In this document: positions 43,458 to 53,280 of the stretch, piece after piece
Position numbering within the stretch: position 1 is the first letter of the stretch
How the letters are laid out: every line of letters starts with the position of its first letter
Source: Lachnoclostridium phytofermentans
Lineage (GTDB): Bacteria > Bacillota > Clostridia > Lachnospirales > Lachnospiraceae
Assembly (NCBI RefSeq): GCF_000733755.1
Contig: NZ_JPOF01000001.1
Span: 352,001-416,000 of the forward strand
DNA length: 64,000 nt
Direction of reading: 5' to 3'
The notes under the pieces: model-generated
What the model was told of the DNA's origin: nothing
Seen by the model: only the letters and a program-made list of their open reading frames with translations
The model's database searches: none
Made by a program: the position numbers and the translations under genes

Positions 43458-44321
43458 ATGAAAAAGAATCATTCTAGTTTCGTATGGGGCGGCTTACTCG
43501 TGTTATTTGGAGTATTATTAGCAGGGAAAGCACTAAATATTTTTACATTTGATATCTTTTTTGATGGATGGTGGACATTATTCTTAATTATACCATGTTT
43601 TATAGGTTTATTTAATCATGGTGGTGATAAAACTGCTTATATGATAGGTTTGGCAATTGGTATCTTTATGTTGTTATCGGCACAAGAGTTTATTACATGG
43701 AGAATGTTTGGACCGTTATGTTTAGCAGCAATCTTAGTATTTGTCGGGTTAAGTATGATTCTACCAAAAAAAAATAAAGACCAAAACTATAATAGTCAAA
43801 ATTATAAGACTTATCAAGGAAATGGAAGCACTGATCAGACATACGATAGAACTTATACGTATGAACAAAATTTTGATGGTACAGAAAGTGGTCAGCAGAC
43901 ATCAGCTGGTAACGGCTTTACACAAAATGCAGATGGAGCAAACGATACAAAAAGTGGGTACCAAAATACCTACCAAGGTGCCAGGCAAACCGGACAATTC
44001 GCATGCTCCGCTATCTTAAGCGGTAGGGATTTACGCTTTGATAATGAAGTGTTCCAAGGTGCAATGTTATCCGCTTTATTAGGTGGCATTGAGCTTGACT
44101 TAAGAAATGCTATTATCAGAGAGAATGTTGTTATTGAGTGTAAGACGGTTCTCGGTGGAATTGATATCTATGTTCCAAGTTATGTTAGAGTCGTAGTAAA
44201 TTGTAATCCAATTCTTGGTGGTGTTGATAATAAGACCATTACACCATTGGGGGCAAATGAACAAACGATTACAATCTATTTGAATGCAACTTGTGTTTTA
44301 GGCGGTATCGATGTAAAATAG
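43458..44321 (+). CDS. LiaF-like cell-envelope stress protein
   Basis: A 287-residue protein with three or four N-terminal membrane helices (residues 9-100), a Gln/Asn/Thr-rich linker (about 110-175) and a C-terminal beta-helical domain of the LiaF/cell-wall-active-antibiotic-response type: repeated motifs ALLGGIELDLRNAII, VLGGIDIYVP, ILGGVDNK, VLGGIDVK. Such proteins modulate LiaSR-type envelope stress signalling, but no such kinase is adjacent. AAAGGAG precedes the ATG. Confidence 0.82.
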   Translation: MKKNHSSFVWGGLLVLFGVLLAGKALNIFTFDIFFDGWWTLFLIIPCFIGLFNHGGDKTAYMIGLAIGIFMLLSAQEFITWRMFGPLCLAAILVFVGLSMILPKKNKDQNYNSQNYKTYQGNGSTDQTYDRTYTYEQNFDGTESGQQTSAGNGFTQNADGANDTKSGYQNTYQGARQTGQFACSAILSGRDLRFDNEVFQGAMLSALLGGIELDLRNAIIRENVVIECKTVLGGIDIYVPSYVRVVVNCNPILGGVDNKTITPLGANEQTITIYLNATCVLGGIDVK

Positions 44322-44344
44322 TACATGATAACACTAAAATGATA

Positions 44345-44400
44345 CAGGGCTGTTAAGTGACACAGATTCCAAGCGTGTTAGTTAACAGCCCTGATTTTTT
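44345..44400 (+). terminator. Terminator after the LiaF-like gene
   Basis: CAGGGCTGTTAA (44345-44356) pairs with TTAACAGCCCTG (44382-44393), followed by ATTTTTTGG. Confidence 0.9.
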
Positions 44401-44472
44401 GGTAAACAACTTATAGATAGAATAAGAATTTTTGTTTTACTTGTAAACAATGATAGAAAGGTAGGTACAGGA

Positions 44473-44796
44473 ATGGGAAATGTCATCTTATGTGGCAGTA
44501 ATTCTTATGATAGGAAGTACTATTTAGACGAGAATTTTGCAGGACTTCCCCAGCAAATAAAAGATGAACTTAAAATTATGTGTGTATTATATACAGAGGA
44601 TGTTGGTGGTATTCTGACTTTAGAATTCGAAGAAGATGGAACACTAATATTCCAAGTAACCAATGATGAATGTGATTATCTGTTTGATGAGATAGGGAGT
44701 GTCTTAAAGATTAAAGAGCTCCAACATTCCAAACGTGATTTGTTAGAATCACTTGAGACGTATTATAAAGTCTTCTTTTTACATGAGGAGATATAA
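44473..44796 (+). CDS. DUF6145 family protein
   Basis: A 107-residue acidic soluble protein that I match from memory to DUF6145, widespread in Lachnospiraceae next to coaX-dusB: YDRKYYLDENFAGLPQQIKDELKIMCVLYTEDVGGI. No function is known. The predicted fold alternates strands and helices. GAAAGGTA precedes the ATG. Confidence 0.7.
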   Translation: MGNVILCGSNSYDRKYYLDENFAGLPQQIKDELKIMCVLYTEDVGGILTLEFEEDGTLIFQVTNDECDYLFDEIGSVLKIKELQHSKRDLLESLETYYKVFFLHEEI

Positions 44797-44943
44797 TGAA
44801 GATTATGATCCCAATGGAAAAATAACAATTGTATGAAAAAGTAAGTTTCATAGGTAAAGTTAGGCTTTTATGCGGGAAATAATTTTCAGCTAGGATTTAT
44901 TCAATGTAAATTATGATGAAACTATCTAAAGGAGGATTACTAC

Positions 44944-45711
44944 ATGCTACTCGTAATAGATGTTGGAAACACCAATATAACTTTAGGAGTATTTGATAAG
45001 GAAAAGATAGTAGGTACTTACCGAATAACAACCAAAATCCCACGAACTTCAGATGAGTTTGGTCTTTTATTTTGTGATTTATTGCATGTAAAAGAGATTG
45101 ATAGAACCTGTATCGATTCGGTTATCATAGCATCCGTAGTTCCTGCTATTATGTACTCGTTAACAAGTGCTATTATAAAGTACCTTGGTATAACGCCATT
45201 AATTGTTGGAGCTGGTACAAAAACAGGAATTAAAGTTCTAACCGCAAATGCGAAAGAAGTAGGGGCAGACCGAATAGTAGATCTTGTAGCTGCTTACGAG
45301 GAATATGGCGGGCCAGTCTTCGTCATCGATTTTGGTACAGCAACCACTTATGATCTGGTGACGGAAGACGGAAAATTTACAGCCGGTATTACAAGCCCGG
45401 GAATTCGAATGAGTGCCAATGCCTTATGGAGTGATACAGCGAAACTTCCTGAAATTGAGATTCTAAAGCCAGACTCCATCTTAGCGAAAGATACCGTAAG
45501 CAGTATGCAAGCTGGCCTTGTCTATGGTAATATTGGTGCGACAGAATATATTATAAAGAAAGTGAAACAAGAGTCTAAGTTAGAGAATCTGAAAGTTGTC
45601 GCAACTGGAGGACTTGGTAAAATTATTGCAGACGCCACGGACATGATAGATATCTACGATCCTAATTTAACCTTAAAAGGGTTGAGATATATTTATCTAA
45701 AGAATAGCTAA
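44944..45711 (+). CDS. coaX: Type III pantothenate kinase
   Basis: A 255-residue kinase for the first step of coenzyme A synthesis. Motifs: [12 protein letters not shown] (residues 5-16), [14 protein letters not shown] (near 103) and the phosphate loop [12 protein letters not shown] (near 126). It needs K+ or NH4+ and, unlike type I and II enzymes, is not inhibited by CoA. AAAGGAGG precedes the ATG. CoA also supplies phosphopantetheine for carrier proteins such as those in the peptide cluster. Confidence 0.96.
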   Translation: MLLVIDVGNTNITLGVFDKEKIVGTYRITTKIPRTSDEFGLLFCDLLHVKEIDRTCIDSVIIASVVPAIMYSLTSAIIKYLGITPLIVGAGTKTGIKVLTANAKEVGADRIVDLVAAYEEYGGPVFVIDFGTATTYDLVTEDGKFTAGITSPGIRMSANALWSDTAKLPEIEILKPDSILAKDTVSSMQAGLVYGNIGATEYIIKKVKQESKLENLKVVATGGLGKIIADATDMIDIYDPNLTLKGLRYIYLKNS

Positions 45712-45758
45712 GTAGTTTATTGTTAGCAGATTATTCACCAGATTAGAAAGAGGAAAAA

Positions 45759-46733
45759 ATGAGTTTTACCATAGGAAATGTAAAAATAAACGGTAACTTA
45801 GTATTAGGGCCAATGGCAGGTGTTACAGACCTGCCGTTTCGTCTCTTATGTAAAGAGCAAGGGGCGGATTTGATTTATACAGAAATGGTCAGTGCCAAAG
45901 GAATTTACTATAATAATAAAAATACAGAAGTACTTCTTGAGGTTGAAGAAAAAGAGCGTCCTGTTGCTTTACAACTATTTGGAGAAGATCCATATATTAT
46001 GAGTGAGATGGCTAAAAAGATTGAACATCGTAATTTTGATTTTCTCGATATTAATATGGGATGTCCGGTTCCTAAAGTAGTGAATAATGGAGAAGGATCA
46101 GCACTAATGTTAAAGCCTGAGAGAATTGGTGAAATCGTAAGTGCAATCAGTAAAGCAATCAAGAAGCCTGTAACAGTGAAGATAAGAAAAGGTTTTACAA
46201 AAGACAATATAAATGCAGTTGAGGTTGCAAAGGTAATTGAACAAAGCGGTGGGGCTGCCATTGCAGTACACGGAAGAACCAGAGAGCAATATTACAACGG
46301 GGAAGCTGATTGGGATATCATAAAAGCAGTCAAAGAGGCAGTATCCATACCTGTAATCGGTAATGGAGATGTACAATCACCAGAGGATGTAAAGAGGATG
46401 ATGTCCTACACTGGTTGTGACGCTGTAATGATTGCACGAGGAGTTCGCGGGAATCCATGGTTTTTTTCCCAAGCAAAACATTATTTAAAGACAGGTGAGT
46501 TGTTAGCAAAGCCGGAAGTTCCTGAAGTAATCGAAATGATGTTGCGACATGCTAGGTTAGCAATAGAGCTTAAAGGTGAATTTACTGCAATGCATGAGAT
46601 GAGAAAGCATGTTGCCTGGTACACTATGGGATATCCAAAGTCAGCAAAATTAAGAAATCAAGTGAATGAGATAGAGACCTATAGTGACTTGGTAATCCTT
46701 ATGAAGAAATATGAAGAAATGCTTGGAAACTAA
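45759..46733 (+). CDS. dusB: tRNA-dihydrouridine synthase B
   Basis: A 324-residue FMN-dependent enzyme reducing uridine in tRNA. The barrel motif LGPMAGVTDLPFR is at residues 16-28; the catalytic Cys lies in NMGCPVPKVVNNGEGSALM (near 108); the FMN phosphate site is NGDVQSPEDV. GAGGAAAA precedes the ATG. The coaX-dusB order is common in Clostridia. Confidence 0.95.
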   Translation: MSFTIGNVKINGNLVLGPMAGVTDLPFRLLCKEQGADLIYTEMVSAKGIYYNNKNTEVLLEVEEKERPVALQLFGEDPYIMSEMAKKIEHRNFDFLDINMGCPVPKVVNNGEGSALMLKPERIGEIVSAISKAIKKPVTVKIRKGFTKDNINAVEVAKVIEQSGGAAIAVHGRTREQYYNGEADWDIIKAVKEAVSIPVIGNGDVQSPEDVKRMMSYTGCDAVMIARGVRGNPWFFSQAKHYLKTGELLAKPEVPEVIEMMLRHARLAIELKGEFTAMHEMRKHVAWYTMGYPKSAKLRNQVNEIETYSDLVILMKKYEEMLGN

Positions 46734-47335
46734 AATAAGGGATAAATGAGATGATTTTTATACGAAATTATCGTAGCGTTGGATAACGATGTTTTGATAA
46801 TAAAGTTTATCCTCGTGGGTTGTATTAAGAGGCTGGTTTTTTACCTTGATACGTCTTATTAAGCATGGGGGAAGATATCATGAAGAAAAAGCAGAATTTC
46901 GCCCCATAAAAGGGATACGGGTTATCTTTGAACACGATAGTGGGATGAAGATAAGCAAGCTTTGTCTCAGGTATCGGAACGGATGAAAATTATATTCGAC
47001 CGGAGATTAAGTTTACAGTAGAATAAATACGATGAATAACCTTGGATAGTGAGACATTAAATAGTGACAAACGCAGGTAGAAATATATGGTACACTTTGT
47101 CATTATTCACAAAAAGCCATAAGAAGGGCAGAAAATAGTTGCTTTTTTGAATATAATGTTATAACATACATTACAGAAAGACAAATGTGCGCCATACAAA
47201 AACATTTTTTCAAAAATGTCCACGCGGACCTCTCAGGGGATAGGGAGGGATGCATTGATGCATACAGGAGTGAACATAAATGCTTCATAAGTATGGGACA
47301 CAATAAGGTGATTATAGGATAAGAGGAGGCAGTTT
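46734..47335 (+). other. 602-bp gap with structured asd leader
   Basis: No convincing gene. A loose hairpin around 46820-46860 may end dusB. From a TATAAT at 47152-47157 (weak -35) to the asd start there are several short stems: ACATTTTT/AAAAATGT (about 47201-47219), GTCC/GGAC (47218-47229), and ATGCAT tg ATGCAT (about 47249-47263). I tried the lysine riboswitch and T-box patterns and found neither. Confidence 0.45.
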
Positions 47336-48418
47336 ATGAGTAAGTTAAGAGTTGGAATTTTAGGTGCTACTGGTATGGTTGGTCAGAGATTTATCTCATT
47401 ACTTGAGAATCATCCTTGGTTTGAGGTTACGACTTTGGCAGCAAGCGAAAGAAGTGCTGGAAAAACATATGAAGAAGCAGTGGGAAATCGCTGGAAGATG
47501 AAAAAACCTATGCCAGAAGCTGTGAAGTCTATGATTGTTAAGAATGTAAATGAAGTAGAAGCGGTTGCAGCTTCGGTTGACTTTGTATTTAGTGCTGTAG
47601 ATATGACTAAGGATGAGATTAAGGCAATCGAAGAAGCTTATGCGAAAGCTGAAACACCTGTAGTTTCCAACAATAGCGCTCATCGTTGGACTCCTGATGT
47701 TCCTATGGTTATACCGGAAGTTAATCCAGATCATTTTGAGGTAATTGCTAGTCAGAGAAAACGTCTTGGAACAAAACGAGGTTTTATTGCTGTAAAACCA
47801 AATTGCTCTATTCAAAGTTATACCCCTGCACTAGATGCATTAATGGAATATGGCCCTAAGGTAGTGGTTGCAACCACATATCAAGCAATCTCCGGAGCAG
47901 GTAAGAATTTTGCTGATTGGCCTGAAATGGTAGATAACGTAATTCCATTCATCGGTGGAGAAGAAGAAAAAAGCGAGCAAGAGCCACTTCGTATCTGGGG
48001 TAAGGTTATTGATGGTGAGATAGTAAAGGCACAGTCTCCTCTAATTACGACACAATGTATTCGTGTTCCAGTAACGGATGGTCATACTGCAGCAGTATTT
48101 GTAAGTTTTGAGAAAAAGCCTGAGAAGGAAGCAATTATAAAAGCTTGGAAAGAATATAAAGGACTTCCACAAGAATTAGATCTTCCAAGTGCACCAAAGC
48201 AGTTCATCAAATACTTTGAAGAAGACAATCGTCCACAAGTTACACTTGATCGTGATTATGAGAATGGAATGGGAATTTGCTTAGGCCGTTTAAGAGAAGA
48301 TACGGTTTATGATTATAAATTCGTTGGCTTATCACACAATACAGTACGTGGAGCTGCAGGTGGAGCCGTATTAAGTGCAGAACTGTTAAAAGCTCTTGGG
48401 TATATTGAGGCGAAATAA
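47336..48418 (+). CDS. asd: Aspartate-semialdehyde dehydrogenase
   Basis: A 360-residue enzyme making aspartate semialdehyde for lysine, threonine and methionine. The NADP loop is ILGATGMVGQRFISLL (residues 8-23), the catalytic Cys is in KPNCSIQSYTPALDAL (near 157) and the catalytic His is in IRVPVTDGHTAAVF (near 250). The length and Cys motif fit the archaeal/fungal-type branch found in many Clostridia. AGGAGG precedes the ATG. Confidence 0.95.
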   Translation: MSKLRVGILGATGMVGQRFISLLENHPWFEVTTLAASERSAGKTYEEAVGNRWKMKKPMPEAVKSMIVKNVNEVEAVAASVDFVFSAVDMTKDEIKAIEEAYAKAETPVVSNNSAHRWTPDVPMVIPEVNPDHFEVIASQRKRLGTKRGFIAVKPNCSIQSYTPALDALMEYGPKVVVATTYQAISGAGKNFADWPEMVDNVIPFIGGEEEKSEQEPLRIWGKVIDGEIVKAQSPLITTQCIRVPVTDGHTAAVFVSFEKKPEKEAIIKAWKEYKGLPQELDLPSAPKQFIKYFEEDNRPQVTLDRDYENGMGICLGRLREDTVYDYKFVGLSHNTVRGAAGGAVLSAELLKALGYIEAK

Positions 48419-48494
48419 AACCTTAAATTAGTATGTGTGAATAGAGTTTGATGCTATCTAAAGGTGAATCACTAAATGGATTCTATTTATAAAT

Positions 48495-48560
48495 AAGGGT
48501 GTACAACCAATTTCTACTAGGAATATTACTTCTTAGTGAAGTTGGCTGTACACCCTTTTC
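48495..48560. terminator. Bidirectional terminator between asd and the minus-strand gene
   Basis: AAGGGTGTACA and CCAA (48495-48510) pair with TTGG and TGTACACCCTT (48542-48557), with T- and A-tracts on both sides. It serves asd and the convergent gene at 48603. Confidence 0.9.
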
Positions 48561-48602
48561 ATTCTATAATTTCAATCTTTATAACTCCATAGAATGCTTG
48601 TC

Positions 48603-49334
48603 CTATTTATCAAGTCCAAACAGATGACGAATTGTAGATACAGCATTTTCTGTATTTTTTGATGTTACGAATATACCAATGACTGGTGGATCCTGCATAT
48701 AACCTTTGTATGCTTCAAACATTGGAAGATCCTCGGCATAGATTCCATATACACCTTCTGGACCTTGTGCTTCGGCTGGGACTTCCTCATCGTTTAGACG
48801 AGTTCTACAACTAAACAATCGATCGGATAATGCACTGTATACATCTGTTGGCAAGGCGTCTGTTAATGGTGTTAGTGAATTGGAAAATGCATATTTTATA
48901 AACTGTGACTCTGGAGCGATAAAGAGATCAAGTTCCCCTGCAAAAGCATAAGTTGTTAACTTCTCGGCGGAGGCGTAATCGTGATTCTTTAAATCATAGC
49001 CTGTATCGATTACGATATTTTGAGTTTCCGGATTTACGTTAAGTAACTCTTTGATATCATTCTCGAGTTGGGTTAATGTTTCCTCATTCAATGGATAGTT
49101 AACCATTGCCACATTTAGTACAGTATCTGGTTTTGGTGAAAGGACTTCATATAAAAGATATCCAACAAATCCGGCGATTACTAAGATGGAAATTAATTTT
49201 TTCAGGTAATATTGCTTGAAGTACTCCCACTTTTCAGAAGTATTCATGTCACTTAACTTTTGACGTTCTGTCATTTTCTCACGCTTCTTGTAGATTTCTG
49301 CGCTGTCATCCAAACGAGTTTCTTTAGGAGTCAT
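48603..49334 (-). CDS. Membrane-anchored extracellular protein, unknown function
   Basis: A 243-residue protein with a charged cytoplasmic N-terminus (about 44 residues), one membrane helix (LISILVIAGFVGYLLYEVL, near 47-65) and an outer domain with the sequence feel of a substrate-binding-type alpha/beta fold (TVLNVAMVNYPLNEETL, FAGELDLFIAPESQF). No lipobox is present. I do not recognise a family. AAGGTAA precedes the ATG. It is downstream of another anchored protein on the same strand. Confidence 0.6.
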   Translation of the reverse strand: MTPKETRLDDSAEIYKKREKMTERQKLSDMNTSEKWEYFKQYYLKKLISILVIAGFVGYLLYEVLSPKPDTVLNVAMVNYPLNEETLTQLENDIKELLNVNPETQNIVIDTGYDLKNHDYASAEKLTTYAFAGELDLFIAPESQFIKYAFSNSLTPLTDALPTDVYSALSDRLFSCRTRLNDEEVPAEAQGPEGVYGIYAEDLPMFEAYKGYMQDPPVIGIFVTSKNTENAVSTIRHLFGLDK

Positions 49335-49452
49335 AATTTACCTTCTTTCTATCAAAACTAGTACGAAAAATTCTAAATTCAGTTTAGCATACAAGGTTTA
49401 GAAAAGAAAGAAACAATTTATTAAATATGTTATAAATTACTGTGAATAATGT

Positions 49453-49494
49453 AAAGCAAAAATAGCACACATTTCTGTGCACTATTTTTGCTTT
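49453..49494 (-). terminator. Terminator after the 49605-51272 gene
   Basis: A perfect 13-bp stem (AAAGCAAAAATAG with CTATTTTTGCTTT) with an inner CACA/TGTG stem and a 4-base loop. Confidence 0.85.
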
Positions 49495-49604
49495 ATATTA
49501 TGATTGTAGGATAAGCTAGCAAGCTTTTTTAGTATATATCCAAATATACAGAACCTACAATTATAGTTGTTTATGATTAAAAATTACTTTCTTATGGTTA
49601 AGCA

Positions 49605-51272
49605 TTACATACCATACATCAAAGACATTAAATCGATACCAAGTGCATCACCAACGGTGCCAATCAATCCAAGAAGACCCATTGCTGCATTAGACATATA
49701 ATCTTCTATTTGAGTCTCTGTATCATAGATTGTTGCATCAGCACTAGGAGTAACGATTTCAGCACCTTCTGTTATCTGATAGGATGCAGTTAATGAGAAG
49801 AAGGACATGCTAGCAGCTGAAACATTAAAGGTAACTTCTTGTCTATCACCGGTTATACCAAAGATTAAATCGATGGATGCACCACTAAGCTGTGGAGAGG
49901 TAATGTAGAAAGAACCAGTGTAATAACCATTCTTTTTATCTGCAAGCTTAACATTCTCAAAATCAATAGTAAAAGATAAGTCACCGTCAGTTAATAAAGA
50001 GGTAGATTCCAATTCACTGACAAATAGTTTAATAAATCCTGTATTACCGCTTGAAGATGTTGTATAGTTTGAGGTAATGGATATAAGTTTCATATCATCA
50101 ATTGCTGCAAAAAATTCTACACCATTTTTATTACCCTGTACAGTTAAAAATGAAAATACCATATTAGATCCATCTACTGACATGGAAATCTCGCAACCTT
50201 TAAGCTCATTTTTCTTATCTACAAATATGGAAAAGTCTGCGGCAGTAGTATTTGTAACTTCCATATCTTCTAATATAGATAAGAATTCATCATAAGTATA
50301 GGTTGTTGAATTTTCCATATTTGTATTGTAAATGGCTGCATCTAAAATGTCTTTATAACTTTCTATCTCATAAACTCTCTTAATTAAATTTATGATAATA
50401 TTTTTTGCATCCTGTTCGGAAACTTTTGCAGTTAATTTATCATAAGTGGCAGTCACATCAGAAGCAACAATATCCACATCTTTTGTTACTGTTACATCCT
50501 TGATATCCTTAGTAAGTATTTCTGCGGAGTCGATATATAAGCTTTTGATCTCCTTAGCATCTGGAAACTGATAGTTTCCAAAGTTGAATTGTGGAAGAGA
50601 TGCTTCGTCCTCAAGTACTGATAAGTCAAGAGGAGTAGATAAATAATCAGTAGATAATTCTGGGATACGAAGTAACAAGGTATCTGCAGCCTTCTCAAAA
50701 TAGGTTTCTAAAGAGAGAAGTTTCGTATCGTTTGCAGAAAGTGTCATATCTACATTATGCTTATCTTCTTTATTCTTAATAACGAGGGAGCCTCCAATAT
50801 TATCAAGCTTTAAGTCGGCTAATAGTTCAGGATCTGTTTGTTGAAGCATCGAAGTTACCATTTCATTTAAAGTAACATTAAAATCTACAGAGATGGTACT
50901 ATTATTAAGATCGGTTGAAACTTTATTAGATAATCCTTCTTCATAGGAGGTTGCTCCCTCTAATAAAAAGTTTTCAATAGCGGATTCGAAACGTTCTTTC
51001 GGGGAAGAACTACTTCTTGATACAGCTTCTATTATCTTAGGTACTGCAAATACAGCGATTACAACACATGCAGCAATCCCTGCAACTAAGGCAATGATGC
51101 CTCCTATTTTTTTGTTTTTCTTCGGAGGAGTTGGAGTGCTGTAACTTGAAGATTCAAATGTAGGTGGCACTGCGGAATTTGGTGTTTCATTAGTAACAGT
51201 CTCAAACTCTGGTTGCTCTACGGTATTGCGTGGTATTTCGTTTGTAACCTTACTCTCGTCTAAATCTGACAT
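49605..51272 (-). CDS. Membrane-anchored protein with large outer domain, unknown function
   Basis: A 555-residue protein: an acidic, Pro/Thr/Ser-rich cytoplasmic N-terminus of about 60 residues, one membrane helix (IIALVAGIAACVVIAVFAVP) and a large outer domain (about 90-540) with repeated beta patterns and a hydrophobic C-terminus. It resembles DUF6583-type proteins in overall layout, but I am not certain of that. The start at 51272 follows AAAGGAGAG; the longer frame from 51365 has no ribosome binding site. The role is unknown. Confidence 0.65.
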   Translation of the reverse strand: MSDLDESKVTNEIPRNTVEQPEFETVTNETPNSAVPPTFESSSYSTPTPPKKNKKIGGIIALVAGIAACVVIAVFAVPKIIEAVSRSSSSPKERFESAIENFLLEGATSYEEGLSNKVSTDLNNSTISVDFNVTLNEMVTSMLQQTDPELLADLKLDNIGGSLVIKNKEDKHNVDMTLSANDTKLLSLETYFEKAADTLLLRIPELSTDYLSTPLDLSVLEDEASLPQFNFGNYQFPDAKEIKSLYIDSAEILTKDIKDVTVTKDVDIVASDVTATYDKLTAKVSEQDAKNIIINLIKRVYEIESYKDILDAAIYNTNMENSTTYTYDEFLSILEDMEVTNTTAADFSIFVDKKNELKGCEISMSVDGSNMVFSFLTVQGNKNGVEFFAAIDDMKLISITSNYTTSSSGNTGFIKLFVSELESTSLLTDGDLSFTIDFENVKLADKKNGYYTGSFYITSPQLSGASIDLIFGITGDRQEVTFNVSAASMSFFSLTASYQITEGAEIVTPSADATIYDTETQIEDYMSNAAMGLLGLIGTVGDALGIDLMSLMYGM

Positions 51273-51510
51273 AATTTCTCTCCTTTTACCATATGATACG
51301 CTGAAAAATAGTAGACTAGTTTCATTGTGAAAATCTTGTCTACTGGTGTAAATCGTTTCTTCCAAAAAAATAATGGGAATATTTGAAAGGCTAATGAAAT
51401 TATAGAGGATAGTTAAATGAATGTCAATGAAACTGGATTAAAAGTTAATTAAAGAATTTATATAACATAGATAAATAGGAAATATGGCATAGATTCTAGA
51501 ATGAAAAGAA

Positions 51511-51572
51511 GAAGAGGATAAACCATAAACCGACAATAGTAATTTGATTGTTGGTTATGGTTTATCCTCTCT
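51511..51572. terminator. Terminator downstream of the permease gene
   Basis: AGAGGATAAACCATA (from 51513) pairs with the TATGGTTTATCCTCT ending at 51570, with further ACC/GGT and ACAAT/ATTGT pairing inside. A long, nearly perfect stem. Confidence 0.85.
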
Positions 51573-51600
51573 CTAAATTAATATTTTATCAATGAATAAT

Positions 51601-51700
51601 AAAAAGAAAGATTTAACTTCTAATAATTCATTGATAAAAAGAAAGATTTAACTTCTTATAATTCATTGATAAAAGAAAAATTTTAACTTCTTATAAGTAT
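51601..51700. repeat. 35-bp tandem repeat (two full, one degenerate copy)
   Basis: Copies at 51601-51635 and 51636-51670 differ at one base (TTCTAATAATT versus TTCTTATAATT); a decayed third copy follows from 51671. A reverse copy of the TTCATTGAT end lies just upstream (ATCAATGAAT, about 51589-51598). Confidence 0.85.
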
Positions 51701-51756
51701 CAGTGAGATACCATGCGTCTTTTATTTCGTGTGGAACGTACGATTTAACACTAATC

Positions 51757-53100
51757 TTATAATTTAAATGTTAATTCATCATGTTTATCTTCTGTATCAA
51801 ATACATAATCATTACCTGGAAGAATAGCATTTAAAACGATACCAGCAATTGCAGCAACTGCAAGTCCAGATAATTCAATTGTATGAGATGCGATGGTGAA
51901 AGTTAAACCACCGATTCCATTAAAACCAAGTGCACATCCTAGAATAATGGCAGCGATAATAAGGTTACGACTCTTGGTAAAATCTACACGGTTCTCAACA
52001 ACGTTACGAATACCAACGGAAGAAATCATTCCGTATAATATTAAGGAAACTCCACCAATAATCGCTACTGGTAGCGTATTAATAATAGCAGAAAACTTAG
52101 GGAAGAAAGATAAGAAAATTGCGAAACATGCAGCTATTTGCATTACCTTAGGATCGTAAACTTTAGTAAGTGCTAGAACACCAGTGTTTTCACCATAGGT
52201 TGTATTAGCAGGTCCACCAAACATTGCGGAAAGACTGGTTGCAAGGCCATCTCCAAGTAGGGTACGGTGAAGTCCAGGGTCCGCCATGTAATTCTTTCCG
52301 GTAGTAGCACTAATGGCAGAGATATCACCAATATGCTCCATCATTGTAGCTAATGCGATTGGTACGATTGAGATGATGGAACTAACGCTAAATTTAGCAA
52401 ATCCACTGACAGGGACTGGGTTACCAATCCAATCAGCAGAAGTAACTGTAGTAAAGTCTACTTCACCCATGATAAGTGCTACGATATAAGATACAATAAT
52501 TCCTAACATAATTGGAATGATTTTAACCATTCCTTTACCAAAGATATTGCAGATTATTATAACAGCTAAAGCAACGATCGCTAAGAGCCAGTTTTTTTGA
52601 CAATTGGTAATTGCAGTTGGTGCTAGAATTAAACCAATGGATATAATAATTGGACCAGTAACTACTGGTGGGAAGAAACGCATGATTTTATTTACGCCAA
52701 ATACTTTAATTAAAGCTGCTAAGAGAACATATACAAGACCAGCAACTAAAACACCACCACAAGCATATGGTAAAAGTTCTGCATTTGGTGTTTCTATTAT
52801 CTGACCATTTACTTCAGTTACGATAATAGGAGCAACCGCAGTATAGCCACCGATGAATGCAAAGGAAGAACCTAAGAATGCAGGAACCTTTCCTTTTGTT
52901 AAGATGTGGAATAATAAAGTTCCTAGACCTGCCATTAGAAGAGTAGTAGATACACTAAGTCCAGTTAATAATGGTACGAGCACAGTAGCACCAAACATAG
53001 CAAAGGCATGCTGTAATCCGAGAAGTATCATCTTTGGGATACCAAGTGATTTTGCATCATAGATTCCAACGGTACCAATGGTGTTTTGTTCTTTTGTCAT
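51757..53100 (-). CDS. Uracil/xanthine permease (NCS2 family)
   Basis: A 447-residue transporter with about 12-14 membrane helices. Family motifs: LLGLQHAFAMFGATVLVPLLTGL at the N-terminus, FPPVVTGPIIISIGL near 150, and MMEHIGDISAISATTGKNY plus FGGPANTTYGENTGVLALTKVYDP in the substrate region, which resembles UraA more than purine transporters. It takes up uracil or a related base by proton symport. The start at 53100 follows GGAGG; an ATG at 53115 overlaps that site. The leader carries an attenuator-like terminator. Confidence 0.93.
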   Translation of the reverse strand: MTKEQNTIGTVGIYDAKSLGIPKMILLGLQHAFAMFGATVLVPLLTGLSVSTTLLMAGLGTLLFHILTKGKVPAFLGSSFAFIGGYTAVAPIIVTEVNGQIIETPNAELLPYACGGVLVAGLVYVLLAALIKVFGVNKIMRFFPPVVTGPIIISIGLILAPTAITNCQKNWLLAIVALAVIIICNIFGKGMVKIIPIMLGIIVSYIVALIMGEVDFTTVTSADWIGNPVPVSGFAKFSVSSIISIVPIALATMMEHIGDISAISATTGKNYMADPGLHRTLLGDGLATSLSAMFGGPANTTYGENTGVLALTKVYDPKVMQIAACFAIFLSFFPKFSAIINTLPVAIIGGVSLILYGMISSVGIRNVVENRVDFTKSRNLIIAAIILGCALGFNGIGGLTFTIASHTIELSGLAVAAIAGIVLNAILPGNDYVFDTEDKHDELTFKL

Positions 53101-53136
53101 TTCTTTTTCCTCCATAAGTAATTTGAATTGAATTAT

Positions 53137-53162
53137 TAAAAACGCCCTGTTAAGGGTGTTTG
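53137..53162 (-). terminator. Leader terminator (attenuator) before the permease gene
   Basis: On the minus strand AACACCCT pairs with AGGGCGTT (one mismatch) around a short loop, followed by TTTTT. It lies between the promoter and the start codon, so it can only act as an attenuator. Confidence 0.7.
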
Positions 53163-53205
53163 GGACATAAAAATAAGCCTATCATTTAAAAGAAAATGAA
53201 AGACT

Positions 53206-53280
53206 TTAAAAATGCCGACAAATCGACTTCCCTAAACTAAGATTCGGTATTCTGTTTTTACAAAAAAACACGCTTTGCAT
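53206..53280 (-). CDS. Possible leader peptide of the permease gene (24 residues)
   Basis: In the leader RNA, AGGAG sits 7 bases before an ATG at 53280. The frame encodes 24 residues (MQSVFFCKNRIPNLS, then GKSICRHF after one Leu) and stops at 53206, before the attenuator. No run of a single regulatory codon is visible. It may be a coupled leader peptide or chance. Confidence 0.35.
   Translation of the reverse strand: MQSVFFCKNRIPNLSLGKSICRHF

Larger units (their letters stand above)
51273..51756. other. Gap with terminator and tandem repeats
   Basis: It contains the permease-side terminator (51511-51572) and 35-bp tandem repeats (51601 onward). No gene is seen in the remainder. Confidence 0.6.

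Noticed and set aside
47103-47303. 66-codon minus-strand frame upstream of asd
   Set aside because: Low-complexity sequence without a ribosome binding site, lying over the hairpins of the asd leader.
46870-47335. Lysine riboswitch or T-box upstream of asd
   Set aside because: I looked for the conserved L-box segments and for the T-box AGGGTGG/ACCGCG element and found neither.
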